A stretch of 64,000 nucleotides of DNA, from positions 4,526,001 through 4,590,000 of the forward strand of contig NZ_CP108352.1 in the NCBI RefSeq assembly GCF_036237275.1, in the 5' to 3' direction. The position numbers and the translations under genes are program-made. Source of the stretch: Streptomyces sp. NBC_01353 (GTDB taxonomy: Bacteria > Actinomycetota > Actinomycetes > Streptomycetales > Streptomycetaceae). Shown here piece after piece: positions 1 through 8,468 of this stretch. Every line of letters begins with the position of its first letter. Positions within the stretch are counted from its first letter, which is position 1. Below the pieces are notes generated by a model, which saw only the letters and a list, made by a program, of their open reading frames with translations, searched no databases and was not told the DNA's origin.

Positions 1-2
1 AG

Positions 3-1055
3 GTCGCCCGCCGCGTCGCCGCCTGGTGCGTCGTCCTGCTGCTCGTCGCGGGGGTCGCCGCGGTCGCGATCTGGCTGTGCGTGGTGTTCCAGACGGCTGT
101 CACACCTGTCCTGCTCGCGATCCTCGGCACCGCGCTCCTCGGGCCGCTCTACCGGCGCCTGCTGCGGATGAAGGTGCGGAAGTCGCTCGCCGCCGGGCTC
201 ACGGTCCTCGCGGTCCTCGGCTTCGTCGGCGGCGCCACCTACATCGTGGTCCTCGCGCTCATCGAGACCGGCGACCAGATCATCGCCTCGCTGCGGCAGG
301 CCGCCGTCGACATCGCCGACCATCTGGGCGCGGCCGGGACCTCGATCGACGACCTCGCCAAGAACGCGAAGGCGCTGCTGGAGAAGTTCGGCGGGACCGC
401 CGCCTCCGGGGTGCTCTCGGGGCTGAGCGTCGTCGCCCAGGTGGCCGCCATGGGCGTCCTCGCCCTGCTGCTGATCTTCTTCTTCCTCAAGGACTCCGAC
501 AAGGCCGCCGGGGCCCTGCGCTCGCTCGCCCCCCGCTCGACCGGCGACACGCTGGAGGCCATGGGCCGCCGCGCGTTCGAGGCCGTCGAGGGGTTCATGC
601 GCGGGACGACCGTCGTCGCCCTCGTCGACGCGGTCCTCATCACCATCGGGCTGCTGATCCTGCGCGTGCCCGGCGCCGTCGGGCTCGGTGCGCTCGTCTT
701 CGTCACCGCCTACATCCCGTACCTCGGCGCGTTCCTCTCCGGGGCCGTCGCCGTCCTCGTCGCCCTCGCCGATCGCGGCTTCGTCATCGCGCTGTGGGTC
801 CTCGGGGTCGTCCTGGCCGTCCAGGTCATCGAGGGCAACGTCCTCCAGCCCGCAATCCAGAGCCGGACCGTTCAGATGCATCCGGCCGTCGTCATGCTCG
901 CCATCACGGCGGGGGCGTCCGTCGCCGGGATCCTGGGCATGTTGCTGGCCGTACCGGTGACGGCGGCCGCCTTCGGGGTGATCGGCGAGCTGCGGAGCCG
1001 GTACGGGACCCAGGACACGGGCACTTCGGGCGCGGGCGCCCCGGCCGAGGAGTGA
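3..1055 (+). CDS. AI-2E (UPF0118/PerM) family transporter, 5' end outside window
   Basis: The reading frame is open from the first full codon, so the start lies upstream of the window; an internal GTG at 81 is not the likely start. What is visible is about 350 residues of very hydrophobic protein: an N-terminal segment (VVLLLVAGVAAVAIWL), further helices, a polar central part (roughly residues 85-150) and a C-terminal group of helices. Alternating hydrophobic stretches round a soluble middle, and the late motif QPAIQSRTVQMHP, fit the AI-2E transporter family, integral membrane proteins assigned to autoinducer export, cation/proton exchange or unknown substrates. The substrate cannot be read from the sequence. 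The Pro/Gly/Ala-rich tail ends at TGA 1053-1055, nine bases from the stop codon of the convergent next gene. Confidence 0.85.
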   Translation, partial: VARRVAAWCVVLLLVAGVAAVAIWLCVVFQTAVTPVLLAILGTALLGPLYRRLLRMKVRKSLAAGLTVLAVLGFVGGATYIVVLALIETGDQIIASLRQAAVDIADHLGAAGTSIDDLAKNAKALLEKFGGTAASGVLSGLSVVAQVAAMGVLALLLIFFFLKDSDKAAGALRSLAPRSTGDTLEAMGRRAFEAVEGFMRGTTVVALVDAVLITIGLLILRVPGAVGLGALVFVTAYIPYLGAFLSGAVAVLVALADRGFVIALWVLGVVLAVQVIEGNVLQPAIQSRTVQMHPAVVMLAITAGASVAGILGMLLAVPVTAAAFGVIGELRSRYGTQDTGTSGAGAPAEE

Positions 1056-1064
1056 CGTCGGCGC

Positions 1065-1883
1065 TCAGGTCGCCGCCGGGATGCCGCCCGGCTCGAAGGA
1101 CGCCAGCATCTGCTCGAGTGCCGCCTGGTCCGGGCCCACGAACGGGTCCGAGTCCGGGGCCATCGTGATCGTCTCGATCATCAGGTCGGTCATCCGCACC
1201 GCGGGCGGCAGATGGGTCGACAGCACGATCTCCGGGTTCATCTCCCGCAGCGGCTCGACCGTCGCCCGGTACTTCGCCTGGTCCACGACATGCACCCACG
1301 GGCTGTCCACGGTCGCCCACAGCAGCTGCGCCTGCCGCAGCTCCTCGGGCTTGAGGTCGTTCGCGTGCCCGCTCTCGGCGAGCTCCGCGGTCGGCATCGG
1401 GCCGCCGAAGCAGTCGGAGCTGAAGCAGATCCGGGTCTTCTCGTCGTAGAAGCCCACCGTGGCGGGGTTGTCGTAGAGCGGTGGCTTGAAGGCGTGCAAC
1501 ATACGGTCGCCGACGTCGAGGGACTGACCGGGGTTGAGGAAGTAGACGCGGTCCATCGGCAGCGGGCGCTCGGTGGTCATGATCCCGGCGCCGATGAAGG
1601 TGGTCACGACCTTGGCCTTCGGCGCGGCCACGAGCAGGTCGAAGATGCCGCCGGTGTGATCGCGGTCGGGGTGGGTGAGCCAGATCCAGCGGACGTCGGC
1701 GGGGTCCATGACGGAGCCGAGGGCGCTGACGAAGTTCCGGTCGGAGAGGGAGAGTCCGGTGTCGACGACGACCGGTTCCTTGGCGGTGAGGACGTACGCG
1801 TTGGCGGGGATGTGGCCGATCCCCGGGACTTCGAGGCTGTCGGCCAGAACAGTGGTGTCGCTGCCGACCTTGTGGGTGTCCAT
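1065..1883 (-). CDS. MBL-fold metallo-hydrolase with diiron-type ligand set
   Basis: A 272-residue protein of the metallo-beta-lactamase fold. The ATG at 1883 was chosen because GGAG lies 7 bases upstream; the frame stays open further 5' but runs into low-complexity DNA. The metal motif near residues 71-80 reads HPDRDHTGG, an H-x-D-x-D-H arrangement with an acid where classic MBL hydrolases have the second His. Acid in that position is typical of the diiron MBL domain of flavodiiron and oxygen-sensing ODP-like proteins (there usually Glu). Further probable ligands lie in SSDCFGG (the Asp) and LSTHLPP (the His). No flavodoxin domain follows, so an O2-binding or redox role is inference; a hydrolase remains possible. 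It is convergent with the AI-2E transporter gene. Confidence 0.8.
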   Translation of the reverse strand: MDTHKVGSDTTVLADSLEVPGIGHIPANAYVLTAKEPVVVDTGLSLSDRNFVSALGSVMDPADVRWIWLTHPDRDHTGGIFDLLVAAPKAKVVTTFIGAGIMTTERPLPMDRVYFLNPGQSLDVGDRMLHAFKPPLYDNPATVGFYDEKTRICFSSDCFGGPMPTAELAESGHANDLKPEELRQAQLLWATVDSPWVHVVDQAKYRATVEPLREMNPEIVLSTHLPPAVRMTDLMIETITMAPDSDPFVGPDQAALEQMLASFEPGGIPAAT

Positions 1884-2194
1884 GGCAAACTCCGTGGTCC
1901 CCCCGGCGACGGCCGTACGACACCAGTCTCCCGCGCCGGACCAGGTGGCGCGCGCGGTGGCGCCGGGCCCGTGCGCGCCTCGCGGTGGCGACCCACGGCT
2001 CCGGGCCTGTCCGCGCCTCGCGGGCGGTGCTGCCCGCACCCGAGGGGCTGGCCCCGGCCCCGAGGCGCTGCCGCGCACCCGAGGCCCGCTCAGGCGCCGC
2101 ACCCGCGCGCGGTGGCCGCGCGCCCGTCCGGTCAGCCCCCACGCGCGCGTGGGGCCCTACGCGCATGCGCCGCCCCCACGCGCGCGTGCAGCCT
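1884..2194. other. Non-coding GC-rich spacer with direct repeats and a Z-DNA-like palindrome
   Basis: About 310 bases between two minus-strand genes. I see no credible gene. It holds loosely repeated pieces (two copies of a stretch containing GCGCCTCGCGG near 1972 and 2009; the decamer GCACCCGAGG at 2036 and 2074) and two copies of a CCCCACGCGCGCGTG motif near its right end, one being a perfect 18-bp palindrome at 2137-2154. Confidence 0.6.
2137..2154. repeat. Perfect 18-bp palindrome with alternating CG core
   Basis: CCCC-ACGCGCGCGT-GGGG is a perfect inverted repeat just downstream of the SpoIIE-type phosphatase gene. The core alternates purine and pyrimidine for ten bases. A partial second copy lies at 2174-2188. 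It could terminate the phosphatase transcript (no U-tract follows) or serve as a binding or Z-DNA-prone site. Confidence 0.5.
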
Positions 2195-4375
2195 CTACGC
2201 GCCGACGCCGCCCTCTCCCTTCGCCGGCTCGTTCAGTTCGAACCAGATCGACTTGCCCTCGCCCCGCGGGTCCACGCCCCACGCGTGCGCCAGCATCTCC
2301 ATCAGGACCAGGCCGCGACCCGACGACGCCATCTCGCCCGGGTGTCGCTTGTGCGGCAGCTCGTCGCTCGCGTCCGCGACCTCCACCCGCAGCCGGCGGC
2401 CGCCGTCGTCGCAGGTCACCTCCGCGACGATCAGGGCGTCGCCGTCCGTGTGGATCAGGACGTTGGTGACCATCTCGGAGACCATCAGGACCGCCGAGTC
2501 GAGCTGGTCCTCGTCCGCCCAGTCGTGCAGGAGCTGGCGCATGTGCTGGCGGGCCGCCGCGATCCGTTCCGGTTCCGCCTGGGCGACGGTCATCATCGTG
2601 CGGCGCGGCGCCTCGCGGACGGCCGGGCCCTGGCGGGACAGGAGCAGGACCGCGATGTCGTCCTCGCGCCGGTCGGCGAGCGGCCCGGTCGTGTGGTGGG
2701 AGCCGGGGCCGTGGACGGCCTCGACGAGGCTGTCGGCCAGGTCCTCCAGGGAGTCCCCGTCGTGCCCTTCGAGCAGCGCACGGATGCGTTCCCAGCCGCT
2801 GTCCAGGTCGTGGCCGCCGGTCTCCAGGAGCCCGTCGGTGCACATCATCAGGGTCTCCCCGGGCTCCAGGGTGAACCGGGTGGTCGGGTAGTCGGTGTCC
2901 GGGTCGATGCCGAGGGGCAGGCCGCCGGCGGTGGGCCGCAGGAGAACCGTCCCGTCGGTCATCCGCACCGCCGGGTCGGGGTGTCCGGCCCGGGCGATGT
3001 CCACGGCGCCGGTGACGGGGTCGATCTCCATGTAGAGGCAGGTCGCGAAGCGCGGCCCACCGTTGTGAGTGCCCTTGTCGGGGCCCTCCCCGCCGATCCT
3101 GAAGGGCCCGGCCCCGGCTTCGTGCCCGCCCCCGTCCCCGCCCCCGCCCGCGACGGACCCGTCCCCGTCCCCGTCCGTGATCCCGTACAGGAAGCGCGAG
3201 GCGCGGGAGAGGACGGCGTCCGGGCGGTGGCCCTCGGAGGCGTACGCCCGCAGCGCGATCCGGAGCTGGCCCATCAGCCCGGCGGCGCGGACGTCGTGGC
3301 CCTGGACGTCGCCGATCACGAGCGCGATACGGCCTCCGGGAAGCTGGATCATGTCGTACCAGTCGCCGCCGACCTGGAGTCCGCCGCCGGTGGGGACGTA
3401 CCGCGCGGCGACGTGCAGGCCCGGGATCCCGGGGCCGAGCACCGGCATCATCGTGCGCTGCAGGCCCAGCGACAGCTCGCGCTCGGACTCCGCGACCCCG
3501 GCCCGGGCAAGGGCCTGGGCGAGCATCCGGGCGACCGTGGTCAGGACGGACCGCTCGTCGGGGGTGAAGGCGACCTGGTGTTTGAAGGCGGCCATCCAGG
3601 CGCCCATGGTGCGCCCGGCGACGATGAGCGGGAGGTACGCCCACGACTGCCGGCCGAAGCGCTGCGCGAGAGGCCAGGTGACCGGGAAGCGCCGTAGGTA
3701 CTCCTCCGGCGACGGGAGATAGATCGCCCGCCCGGTCCGTACGACCTCGGCCGCCGGATAGTCGGTGTCGACCGACATCGAGGTGAAGGGGCCCTCGTCG
3801 CCCGCGTTGTGCCCGTGGTGGCCGATGATCGTGAGCCGTTCGCCCGCGACCCCGAAGACGGCGAGTCCGTCGGGCGAGAAGCCCGGCATGGAGAGCGAGG
3901 CGGCGACCCGCAGCACCTCGGCGGTCGACCGGGCCTCGGCCAGCGCCCGCCCCGCGTCGAGCAGGAACGCCTCGCGCGAGCGGCGCCAGTCGCCGGTGAT
4001 GGGCGTACGGGCGGCGGTGCCGGGCTGGGGTTCGGCGACCTCCTGGAGCGTGCCGACGAGCTGATAGTCACCGGCCTCGATGAGCGGCTTGGATCTGCTC
4101 CGTACGGTACGGATCACCCGTCCGTGTCCGTCCATGATCCGCAGCCGGGCCTCGGCGAGGGTCCCCTCGGCCACGGCGAGGTTCACGACCCCGTCGATCT
4201 CGTTCCAGTCGACGGGATGAAAACGGGAGCGGACGGCGGCTTCCGTGAGCTGGACCGGTTCGGCGGGCAGCCCGAGGAGCCGGGCCGCCTCGGCGTCGAG
4301 CGTGACGATCCCGGACGCGTTGTCCCAGCACCACATGCCGGTCGCGATCGCGGCCAGGACGTCCTCGGTGCGCAT
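2195..4375 (-). CDS. PAS-GAF-SpoIIE (PP2C)-HATPase multidomain phosphatase
   Basis: A 726-residue signalling protein. Visible order: PAS-like domain (about 5-115), GAF-like domain (about 135-295), SpoIIE-type PP2C phosphatase (about 305-580) and an RsbW-like ATPase domain (about 595-715). The phosphatase carries its metal-binding landmarks GGDWYD (336-341), GDVQGH (355-360), TDGLLE (513-518) and DD (572-573). The kinase-like domain has the N-box SEMVTNVLIHT (633-643) and the Gly box SSGRGLV (684-690). A Gly/Asp-rich low-complexity insert (401-440) interrupts the phosphatase domain. Such proteins usually dephosphorylate and rephosphorylate STAS anti-sigma antagonists in sigma-factor partner switching. 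The partner is not in this window. It is divergent from aspS, 136 bp away. Confidence 0.9.
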   Translation of the reverse strand: MRTEDVLAAIATGMWCWDNASGIVTLDAEAARLLGLPAEPVQLTEAAVRSRFHPVDWNEIDGVVNLAVAEGTLAEARLRIMDGHGRVIRTVRSRSKPLIEAGDYQLVGTLQEVAEPQPGTAARTPITGDWRRSREAFLLDAGRALAEARSTAEVLRVAASLSMPGFSPDGLAVFGVAGERLTIIGHHGHNAGDEGPFTSMSVDTDYPAAEVVRTGRAIYLPSPEEYLRRFPVTWPLAQRFGRQSWAYLPLIVAGRTMGAWMAAFKHQVAFTPDERSVLTTVARMLAQALARAGVAESERELSLGLQRTMMPVLGPGIPGLHVAARYVPTGGGLQVGGDWYDMIQLPGGRIALVIGDVQGHDVRAAGLMGQLRIALRAYASEGHRPDAVLSRASRFLYGITDGDGDGSVAGGGGDGGGHEAGAGPFRIGGEGPDKGTHNGGPRFATCLYMEIDPVTGAVDIARAGHPDPAVRMTDGTVLLRPTAGGLPLGIDPDTDYPTTRFTLEPGETLMMCTDGLLETGGHDLDSGWERIRALLEGHDGDSLEDLADSLVEAVHGPGSHHTTGPLADRREDDIAVLLLSRQGPAVREAPRRTMMTVAQAEPERIAAARQHMRQLLHDWADEDQLDSAVLMVSEMVTNVLIHTDGDALIVAEVTCDDGGRRLRVEVADASDELPHKRHPGEMASSGRGLVLMEMLAHAWGVDPRGEGKSIWFELNEPAKGEGGVGA

Positions 4376-4454
4376 TGCCCTACTTTATGAATATCGGAGT
4401 GCTGGTCGCCACTGAGAGTATTCGAAGGTCGATCTTGGGGCGCCCGGTACCCTT

Positions 4455-4485
4455 GATGGGCCTGGATATGTCCAGGCTCCCCATC
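4455..4485 (+). promoter_or_regulatory. Stem-loop in the aspS 5' leader
   Basis: GATGGG-CCTGGA-TATG-TCCAGG-(ctc)-CCCATC folds into a 12-bp stem with a 4-base loop and a 3-base bulge. It ends 26 bases before the aspS start codon. There is no T-tract after it, and no T-box or specifier sequence is recognisable. It may be a leader structure or a protein-binding site; its function is unknown. Confidence 0.5.
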
Positions 4486-4511
4486 GATCCCAGAAGACTG
4501 GATGAACGACG

Positions 4512-6329
4512 ATGCATCGGTACAGGTCCCACACCTGCGGCGAGCTCCGCGCCTCTGACGTCGGCACCGACGTCCGGCTGAGCGGCTGGCTGCACAATCG
4601 GCGCGACCTGGGCGGCATCCTCTTCATCGATCTGCGCGACCACTACGGCATCACGCAGCTCGTCGCCCGGCCCGGCACCGCCGCGGCCGAGGTCCTCGAC
4701 AAGCTGACGAAGGAGACCGTCGTCCGTGTCGACGGCAAGGTCGTCTCGCGTGGCGCGGAGAACGTCAACGGGGAGCTCGCCACCGGCGAGATCGAGATCG
4801 AGGCCGCCGAGGTCGAGGTCTTGGGCGCGGCGAAGCAGATCCCGTTCACCATCAACGCCGACGACGGCGTGAACGAGGAGCGGCGCCTGGAGTACCGCTT
4901 CCTCGACCTGCGCCGCGAGCGGATGCACCGCAACATCATGCTGCGCTCCGCCGTCATCGCCTCCATCCGCTCCAAGATGGTGGCCCTCGGCTTCAACGAG
5001 ATGGCGACCCCGATCCTCGCCGCGACCTCCCCCGAGGGCGCCCGCGACTTCGTCGTCCCGTCCCGCCTGAACCCGGGCAAGTTCTACGCGCTGCCGCAGG
5101 CGCCGCAGCAGTTCAAGCAGCTGCTGATGATCTCCGGCTTCGACCGCTACTTCCAGATCGCGCCGTGCTTCCGCGACGAGGACGCCCGCGCCGACCGTTC
5201 GCCGGGCGAGTTCTACCAGCTCGACGTCGAGATGAGCTTCGTCGAGCAGGAGGACGTCTTCCAGCCGATCGAGAAGCTCATGACCGAGCTCTTCGAGGAG
5301 TTCGGCGGCGGCCGCCACGTCACCTCCCCGTTCCCGCGGATCCCGTTCCGCGAGTCGATGCTCAAGTACGGCAACGACAAGCCGGACCTGCGGACGTCGC
5401 TCGAACTCGTAGACATCTCGGACGTCTTCGAGGCGTCGGAGTTCAAGGCCTTCGCGGGCAAGCACGTCCGCGCGCTCGCCGTCCCGAACACCGGTGACCA
5501 GCCGCGCAAGTTCTTCGACCAGCTCGGCGACTTCGCCGTCTCCCTCGGCGCGAAGGGCCTGGCCTGGGTCCGCGTGGGCGAAGGTGGTTCGCTGACCGGC
5601 CCGATCGCCAAGTTCCTGACCGAGGAGAACGTCAAGGTCCTCACCGAGCGCCTCGGCCTGGAGCCCGGCCACGCGATCTTCTTCGGCGCGGGCGAGTTCG
5701 ACGAGGTCTCCAAGATCATGGGCCCGGTCCGGGTCGAAGCCGCCAAGCGTGCCGGCCAGTTCGAGGAGAACGTCTTCCGGTTCGCCTGGATCGTCGACTT
5801 CCCGATGTACGAGCGGGACGAGGAGACCGGCAAGATCGACTTCTCGCACAACCCGTTCTCCATGCCGCAGGGCGGCCTCGAGGCCCTGGAGACCCAGGAC
5901 CCGCTGGACGTCCTCGGCTGGCAGTACGACATCGTCTGCAACGGCATCGAGCTGTCCTCGGGCGCGATCCGGAACCACGAGCCCGAGATCATGTTCAAGG
6001 CCTTCGAGATCGCGGGCTACTCGCGCGAGACGGTCGAGCACGAGTTCGCGGGCATGCTCCGCGCCTTCGAGTACGGCGCCCCGCCGCACGGCGGCATCGC
6101 CCCGGGCGTGGACCGCATCGTGATGCTCCTGGCCGACGAGCCGAACATCCGCGAGACGATCGCCTTCCCGCTCAACGGCAACGCCCAGGACCTCCTGATG
6201 GGCGCCCCGACGGAACTGGACGAGGCCCGCCTGCGCGAGCTGAACATCCAGCTCCGCAAGCCGGTCGAGACGAAGGTCGTGACGGACCGCCCGGTGACGG
6301 ACGCGGTCCACCCGGACGCGGCGCGGTAG
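4512..6329 (+). CDS. aspS: Aspartyl-tRNA synthetase
   Basis: A 605-residue class II aminoacyl-tRNA synthetase that charges tRNA-Asp. An N-terminal OB-fold anticodon-binding domain (about 1-110, with [19 protein letters not shown]) precedes the catalytic domain and the bacterial insertion domain. Motif 2 appears as [20 protein letters not shown] and motif 3 as [16 protein letters not shown]. Length is usual for bacterial AspRS. The residue after RRD is Leu (position 33); His at this place marks many nondiscriminating AspRS enzymes, so Asp/Asn-tRNA specificity deserves a look. The gene has its own leader with a stem-loop and is followed by a strong terminator, so it is probably monocistronic. 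Confidence 0.97.
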   Translation: MHRYRSHTCGELRASDVGTDVRLSGWLHNRRDLGGILFIDLRDHYGITQLVARPGTAAAEVLDKLTKETVVRVDGKVVSRGAENVNGELATGEIEIEAAEVEVLGAAKQIPFTINADDGVNEERRLEYRFLDLRRERMHRNIMLRSAVIASIRSKMVALGFNEMATPILAATSPEGARDFVVPSRLNPGKFYALPQAPQQFKQLLMISGFDRYFQIAPCFRDEDARADRSPGEFYQLDVEMSFVEQEDVFQPIEKLMTELFEEFGGGRHVTSPFPRIPFRESMLKYGNDKPDLRTSLELVDISDVFEASEFKAFAGKHVRALAVPNTGDQPRKFFDQLGDFAVSLGAKGLAWVRVGEGGSLTGPIAKFLTEENVKVLTERLGLEPGHAIFFGAGEFDEVSKIMGPVRVEAAKRAGQFEENVFRFAWIVDFPMYERDEETGKIDFSHNPFSMPQGGLEALETQDPLDVLGWQYDIVCNGIELSSGAIRNHEPEIMFKAFEIAGYSRETVEHEFAGMLRAFEYGAPPHGGIAPGVDRIVMLLADEPNIRETIAFPLNGNAQDLLMGAPTELDEARLRELNIQLRKPVETKVVTDRPVTDAVHPDAAR

Positions 6330-6350
6330 TCGCTGACGTTCACTCGCTGA

Positions 6351-6383
6351 AGGGCCCGGGATCCTCGGATCCCGGGCCCTTTT
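6351..6383 (+). terminator. Rho-independent terminator after aspS
   Basis: A perfect 14-bp stem (AGGGCCCGGGATCC and its complement) with a 2-base loop at 6365-6366, followed by a short T run (6380-6383). It lies 22 bases after the aspS stop codon. Confidence 0.9.
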
Positions 6384-6474
6384 GCCGTACGCGTCCAGGT
6401 TCTTGGCCGCACGCACAGCAACTCACAGCTGCCGCCCATACCTCTGACAGCGGGGCTTCCTAGGGTCCTCGCCC

Positions 6475-7470
6475 ATGAGCGAGAACGCGAAGCACAAGAG
6501 GACCATGACGCGGCGCCGGGCGCTGGTCGCGGGCGGCGGTGTGGTGGTCGCGGCCGGGATCGGCGCCGGGGCGGTCGCGACGGCGTCGGCCGGCTCGTCG
6601 GGCAAGGGCACGTCCGGCTCGTCGGGCAAGAGCGCGTCGGGAGAGGCGTGCTACCGCCTGACGTCGGAGACGACCGAAGGGCCGTACTACATCGACGCCG
6701 ACAAGATTCGGCGGGACATCACCGAAGACCGGGAGGGCATCCCGCTGACCGTGCGGCTGAAGGTGATCGACGCGGACACCTGCAAGCCGCTGCGGAACGC
6801 GGCCGTCGACATCTGGCACTGCGACGCGCTGGGGATCTACTCGGGGTACGAGAGCCTGAGCACGGGCGGCGGCGGTGGTGGCGGCGGAACACCGCCGACG
6901 GACATGCCGACCGACATGCCGACCGACATGCCGACCGACATGCCGAGCGGGACTCCCACCGGGACACCCCCCACCGGAGGACCTGGCGGCGGTGGCGGTG
7001 GCGGCCACGAGGAGCCCACGGACGACAAGCGCTACCTGCGCGGCACCCAACTCACCGACAAACAGGGGTACGTGGAGTTCAAGACGGTCTTCCCCGGCTG
7101 GTACCGAGGCCGCTGCGTCCACGTCCACACGAAGGTGCACGTCGGCGGGAAGATGACGTCGACCGGCTACGAGGGCGGCCACACCTGCCACACGGGCCAG
7201 CTGTTCTTCGCCGAGTCCGCGGTCCTGGACTCCGCGAAGGTCGCCCCGTACTCCACCAGCACGACGGAACGCACGACGCTCGACGACGACACCATCTATC
7301 CGGGCAACGGCACCGAGGGCGGCCTGCTGACGCTCAAGTACCGCAAGGGCGCCATCGCGAAGGGCGTGGTCGCCACCCTCACGATGGGCGTCGACCCGGA
7401 CGAGACCCACACGGGCACGGACGGCGGCGCACAGCCGGGAGCGTCCGCCTCGGCCTCCGCCTCGTCCTGA
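6475..7470 (+). CDS. Tat-exported intradiol ring-cleavage dioxygenase-like protein
   Basis: A 331-residue protein with a twin-arginine signal (TRRRALVAGGGVVVAAG, about residues 12-28), so probably exported folded. The mature part matches the intradiol (catechol/protocatechuate) dioxygenase family: EGPYYIDADKIRRDI, DIWHCDALGIYSGY and FPGWYRGRCVHVHTKVH, where Tyr and the HxH pair are the expected non-haem Fe(III) ligands. An unusual Gly-rich and (P-T-D-M)n low-complexity insert (about residues 130-180) splits the core just after the WHCDALGIYSGY strand; it is coded by a 12-bp tandem repeat. The substrate is unknown; secreted actinobacterial members are thought to act on lignin-type aromatics. 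The Ala/Ser tail is short. Confidence 0.88.
   Translation: MSENAKHKRTMTRRRALVAGGGVVVAAGIGAGAVATASAGSSGKGTSGSSGKSASGEACYRLTSETTEGPYYIDADKIRRDITEDREGIPLTVRLKVIDADTCKPLRNAAVDIWHCDALGIYSGYESLSTGGGGGGGGTPPTDMPTDMPTDMPTDMPSGTPTGTPPTGGPGGGGGGGHEEPTDDKRYLRGTQLTDKQGYVEFKTVFPGWYRGRCVHVHTKVHVGGKMTSTGYEGGHTCHTGQLFFAESAVLDSAKVAPYSTSTTERTTLDDDTIYPGNGTEGGLLTLKYRKGAIAKGVVATLTMGVDPDETHTGTDGGAQPGASASASASS
6901..6948 (+). repeat. 12-bp tandem repeat inside the dioxygenase gene
   Basis: Four copies of GACATGCCGACC (the last with one change) encode the D-M-P-T repeat. They lie between a poly-Gly coding stretch and a second Gly-rich stretch, so copy number could vary without shifting the frame. Confidence 0.9.
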
Positions 7471-7478
7471 TCAAGGCG

Positions 7479-8258
7479 TCACCCGCGTAGCGCGTCCAGG
7501 AACAGGGCAGCGGCCAGCAGATGGCCGCTGCCCCTCGGGCTCAGGCCGCGCTCCCGCAGCCGCCGGTCGAAGTCGTCGAGGGCGAGTCGGCCCTCGACGA
7601 CGCCCCGGGCGCCGTCCTGCACCTCGCGCAGCCCGTGCGGTCCGCCCGCGTGCAGCAGCCCGGTGTCCTGAAGGGTCGTCATGACGACGAGCAGAGCCCG
7701 GAGCCGAGCCTCGGGCTCCCGAGCCCCGCCCCGCCGGGCCGCGTCGAGAGCGTCCAATGCCCGTCGTACGTGCGGGAATCCGGCCCGAGCCTCACCCTTC
7801 GCGCCGGCGGCCCCGAACCGTACGGACATCGCCGATCCGATCGTGGGCGTACGGGGAGCACGCGGGTCCGGATGGGCGGCGATCTGCCGCGCGAACCCGG
7901 TCAACTCCTCCGGAGTCCCTCCCGGCGCGAGCGCGGCCCCGGCGACGAGCAACCCGAGCGGCCACAGAGCCCCGTGATGCAGTCCCCGCCCCCCATCCGC
8001 CCGAGCCATGTCCCGCTCCGCGGCCCGCCCGATCGCCCCGAGCTCGACCCGCAACCCCTTGCCGGCCTCCCCGACCCGCCGCGCCACGGCGGCCATCGCA
8101 GCAAGCCCGGGCACCATCGCCTCTCCGGCCCACCGCAGGGCCCCGGGGTCCCCCTCGCGCCCGTCCGACAGCCCCGGACTGGGCGTCAACGCGGCCCCGG
8201 CCGGCAGCCCCGCCACAGCGGCCCGCCCCAGGCGCCCGTCCTCGCTGCTCACCATCAT
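7479..8258 (-). CDS. CitG/MdcB-like triphosphoribosyl-dephospho-CoA synthase family protein
   Basis: About 259 residues. The C-terminal GLSPRGSGHLLAAALFLD and the earlier GLHHGALWPLGLLVAGAAL resemble the CitG/MdcB family, which makes the 2'-(5''-triphosphoribosyl)-3'-dephospho-CoA precursor of the citrate or malonate lyase prosthetic group. The usual N-T-H-K/R-G motif has become GLHHGA and the SPGGSADLL motif has become SPRGSGHLL. No citrate or malonate decarboxylase genes lie nearby, so activity may differ. Two adjacent ATG codons (8258, 8255) are possible starts; neither has a strong ribosome binding site. Its stop codon lies 8 bases from that of the convergent dioxygenase gene. Confidence 0.65.
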   Translation of the reverse strand: MMVSSEDGRLGRAAVAGLPAGAALTPSPGLSDGREGDPGALRWAGEAMVPGLAAMAAVARRVGEAGKGLRVELGAIGRAAERDMARADGGRGLHHGALWPLGLLVAGAALAPGGTPEELTGFARQIAAHPDPRAPRTPTIGSAMSVRFGAAGAKGEARAGFPHVRRALDALDAARRGGAREPEARLRALLVVMTTLQDTGLLHAGGPHGLREVQDGARGVVEGRLALDDFDRRLRERGLSPRGSGHLLAAALFLDALRG

Positions 8259-8468
8259 GCGCGGCAGGCTAGGCCCGGGACCTGGGTACATTCTCGCCCC
8301 GGCCTGTGAACCGGCTGTGTCACCCGCAGGTGTGAAGGCTCGGCATCCACAGATCCCGAGCCTCTGGCATATGCCAGGCTGCCCGTCATGGCGACAGCGA
8401 CGAACCCGGCCGCGAGGGCGGGGGAACACGTACCGTGGAAGGCACCACCGATCCCGGAGGAGGCCCAC

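Noticed and set aside
4381-4511. T-box leader for aspS
   Set aside because: No T-box consensus, specifier loop or terminator/antiterminator pair is visible; only one stem-loop.
8388-8468. ATG at 8388 as start of the Uma2 gene
   Set aside because: The 27 extra residues are low-complexity and unsupported, while the GTG at 8469 has a strong GGAGGAGG site.
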